Of a stretch of DNA of 64,000 nucleotides, positions 62,159 to 64,000 are shown piece by piece; within the stretch, counting starts at the first letter, position 1, and each line of letters opens with the position of its first letter. Made by a program: the position numbers and the translations under genes. The notes beneath the pieces were generated by a model. That model was not told the origin of the DNA. It did not search any database and worked only from the letters and a program-made list of their open reading frames with translations. This stretch comes from Cercis canadensis (Eukaryota; Streptophyta; Magnoliopsida; Fabales; Fabaceae), in NCBI GenBank assembly GCA_003255065.1, contig QAOA01001288.1, positions 1,123,238-1,187,237 of the forward strand, written 5' to 3'.

Positions 62159-64000
62159 GTATCCTGGCACCAGAAAAATCTGTACAAAATAATTAAACAT
62201 GAAACTGAAGCAAAGGGGATTCTAGATATATGCAGATTTTTGGCGTTTTCTGCAAATAATACCTGGGTTTTCGTCAAATGAAATTCCCTTTTCGAGCAAA
62301 TGAATGTTGAAAGATTAAAAATATGCTTGTGTTCACTTAGACAAAGCTAAGTGAACAGCTTTCTACAACAATCAACGGAGAAGAAGACCGGGAATAAAGC
62401 TCTGCTATGCAACAAGTCAAGTGAGAAATTTGGAATAGAAAAGCTGCTTGGTTGGTCACCTTCTATTTTTGTTTTTTGGTTTGTTGATGATAAATCAAAA
62501 TGAATCGTGAAGAGATATTTTGGAAGTATTAGAATGGGTCATGTAATTTGGATGCCACAGGTTGATTATCTCTGAAACTGAATGAAAAATTGCTACCTTT
62601 TTCCCGTTTGGTATTTAGCTTCGCTGTGTTGTGCACGCAGCCAATTCGTTTTAAACCCAAATTTGAGAACCGGATCGGAGACGGACAACAATATTCGCGA
62701 ATTATTCCCAATATTTTTGGAATGGTTTTCTGTTTCCAAAGTGCATCCTATATATCCAAACAGAATACAACCCTTCTAAACATGTCATGGTATGGAATCA
62801 TCGAATATTAACCCGAAACCCAAACAAAAAGGACTTTTTTAAGACAAAAAAAAAAAAAAAAACTTTCTACCAATAGTTTGCCAAGAAATCTTGAAGGCAA
62901 GAAAAGTACTCTTTTTTCCTCTCTATCTCTTTTGCTCCTTGTGAACCTGAATTACATACATATTTTTCCCTTTTTAGNAATACAACCCTTCTAAACATGT
63001 CATGGTATGGAATCATCGAATATTAACCCGAAACCCAAACAAAAAGGACTTTTTTAAGACCAAAAAAAAAAAAAAAACTTTCTACCAATAGTTTGCCAAG
63101 AAATCTTGAAGGCAAGAAAAGTACTCTTTTTTCCTCTCTATCTCTTTTGCTCCTTGTGAACCTGAATTACATACATATTTTGCCCTTTTTAGGCTACAGA
63201 GATTACCATTTTCTTTTTCTTTTCTTTTTTTATATGAAGAATAACCATATCATTAGACAGCTTTTAATCTCTAACATTAGGATCCCATTTTTTTTTTAAA
63301 TTATAGAATCATTTATAGCGTTAAATAAGTTTTTATTTTCCGTTTAAAAGGAATAAAATCTAAAACGCTTCTCCTAACTCCTTACATTTTTTGCCATTTG
63401 AAATATGATCACCAACGACAAATCACATAAGTGCATAAAAATGAAAATTAATCAAATCCAGATCATGGGAGAAGAAAAAAAAGAATTTAAAAAAAAAAAA
63501 AAAAGAGGGACCTCAAAGTTTTGATGAGTCTGGCTATGTTGATTTTGGTCCATGATTTCTTTATTACTATGACACTTCGCCGAAGCTCACAAGAAACTAG
63601 CCATGTCCTACGTACCACACACTGGTCGCCTCGCCTTTTGCCCAATACTCTCTCTTCCACTAGTACCTTTCTTTTTACTTATTAGTTAACCGAAAAGTTC
63701 AAAAGGAAAACGTAATCCTATTTAAATGTTAAAAACATTTTTCTGTGTGTATATACAAAAGAAGGAAGTGGAGACTGATTTTGTGCCCTATGGAAAGTGG
63801 AAACCAACGCGGCACTTGCATTGTGGTTTGACAAATTCTAACCCCTCTTCCAATTGATGCTCACATAATATTTTCTAGGGACAAAAAACATAAATTAATG
63901 CCTCAACCCAAAAAATAAAATGAACGAATTTTAATTGAACTTTCTAGTGTTAAAAAGCGGGCCTATCCCTAACAAGTAACAAGGAGTAGATATGTAATGA
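62159..64000. other. Upstream region of the FAD-synthetase-like gene to the window edge
   Basis: About 1.8 kb. The first few hundred bases should hold the leader and promoter on the minus strand. It includes the 214-bp duplication around the N at 62978. Short frames in it are chance, and several exist twice only because of the duplication. No gene was recognised up to 64000. Confidence 0.65.
62764..63192. repeat. 214-bp direct duplication around a single N
   Basis: 62764-62977 and 62979-63192 are the same 214 bases in the same orientation, starting AATACAACCCTTC and ending CCCTTTTTAG, with only two substitutions by eye (one at the start of the poly(A) run, one in TTTTTCCC versus TTTTGCCC). 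An N at 62978 separates them. Overlapping contig ends left unmerged is the likeliest cause; a recent true tandem duplication is the alternative. Confidence 0.85.

Noticed and set aside
1..64000. CRISPR array, operon, phage or bacterial mobile element
   Set aside because: No regularly spaced repeats with unique spacers, no polycistronic layout, and split genes throughout. The sequence is plant nuclear DNA.
1..64000. A biosynthetic gene cluster built around the 4CL-like and SAM synthetase genes
   Set aside because: The genes belong to unrelated pathways, lie tens of kilobases apart and match conserved gene order rather than a specialised-metabolism cluster.

Overview
This is nuclear DNA from a flowering plant, most likely a eudicot. 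It is AT-rich, with split genes, GT..AG introns, short plant-type exons and many small transposon relics. Nine protein genes can be rebuilt exon by exon. One (ABCB1) is cut by the left edge. Every other CDS runs from an ATG to a stop with intron phases that agree.

Layout, left to right: (1) 1-4751, minus: ABCB1/PGP1-type auxin transporter, about 970 residues present, 3' end missing. (2) 4752-16424: gene-poor 11.7 kb with a 550-bp foldback element and a second foldback repeat. (3) 16425-20427, minus: peroxisomal 4-coumarate-CoA-ligase-like enzyme ending in SKL, with a SINE in its first intron. (4) 20428-22374: a hAT-like element with target-site duplication and an AT-rich palindromic element. 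(5) 22375-24890, plus: plastid-targeted protein of unknown function, followed by a LINE RNase H relic. (6) 28147-29616, minus: R2R3-MYB of the RAX2/MYB38 type. (7) 29617-37657: gene-poor 8 kb with several small repeats. (8) 37658-43834, plus: PTST3-like starch protein with CBM48. (9) 45256-47089, plus: DUF4079-type plastid membrane protein. (10) 47.65-50.68 kb: a small foldback repeat split by a 2.6-kb inserted element. (11) 52306-53478, plus: S-adenosylmethionine synthetase (MAT3-like) with a leader intron. (12) 54110-55175, minus: thioredoxin-like 3-3. (13) 56108-62158, minus: FAD-synthetase/PAPS-reductase-family protein in 16 exons.

The genes do not form an operon or pathway cluster. They are independent housekeeping, metabolic and developmental genes. 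What links them is ancestral gene order: in Arabidopsis, MAT3, MYB38/RAX2 and ABCB1 lie close together on chromosome 2 (At2g36880, At2g36890, At2g36910), and PTST3 and the PAPS-reductase-family gene are adjacent on chromosome 5 (At5g03420, At5g03430). This window carries both sets interleaved, as expected if Arabidopsis split one ancestral block after genome duplication.

The two single N positions (44954 and 62978) are each flanked by duplicated sequence, so both look like unmerged contig overlaps. I found no clearly new biological system. The most informative unexplained structure is in the repeats: a four-copy foldback family, one copy of which carries a nested insertion, a hAT-like element with a perfect 8-bp target duplication, and a SINE with a 10-bp target duplication.
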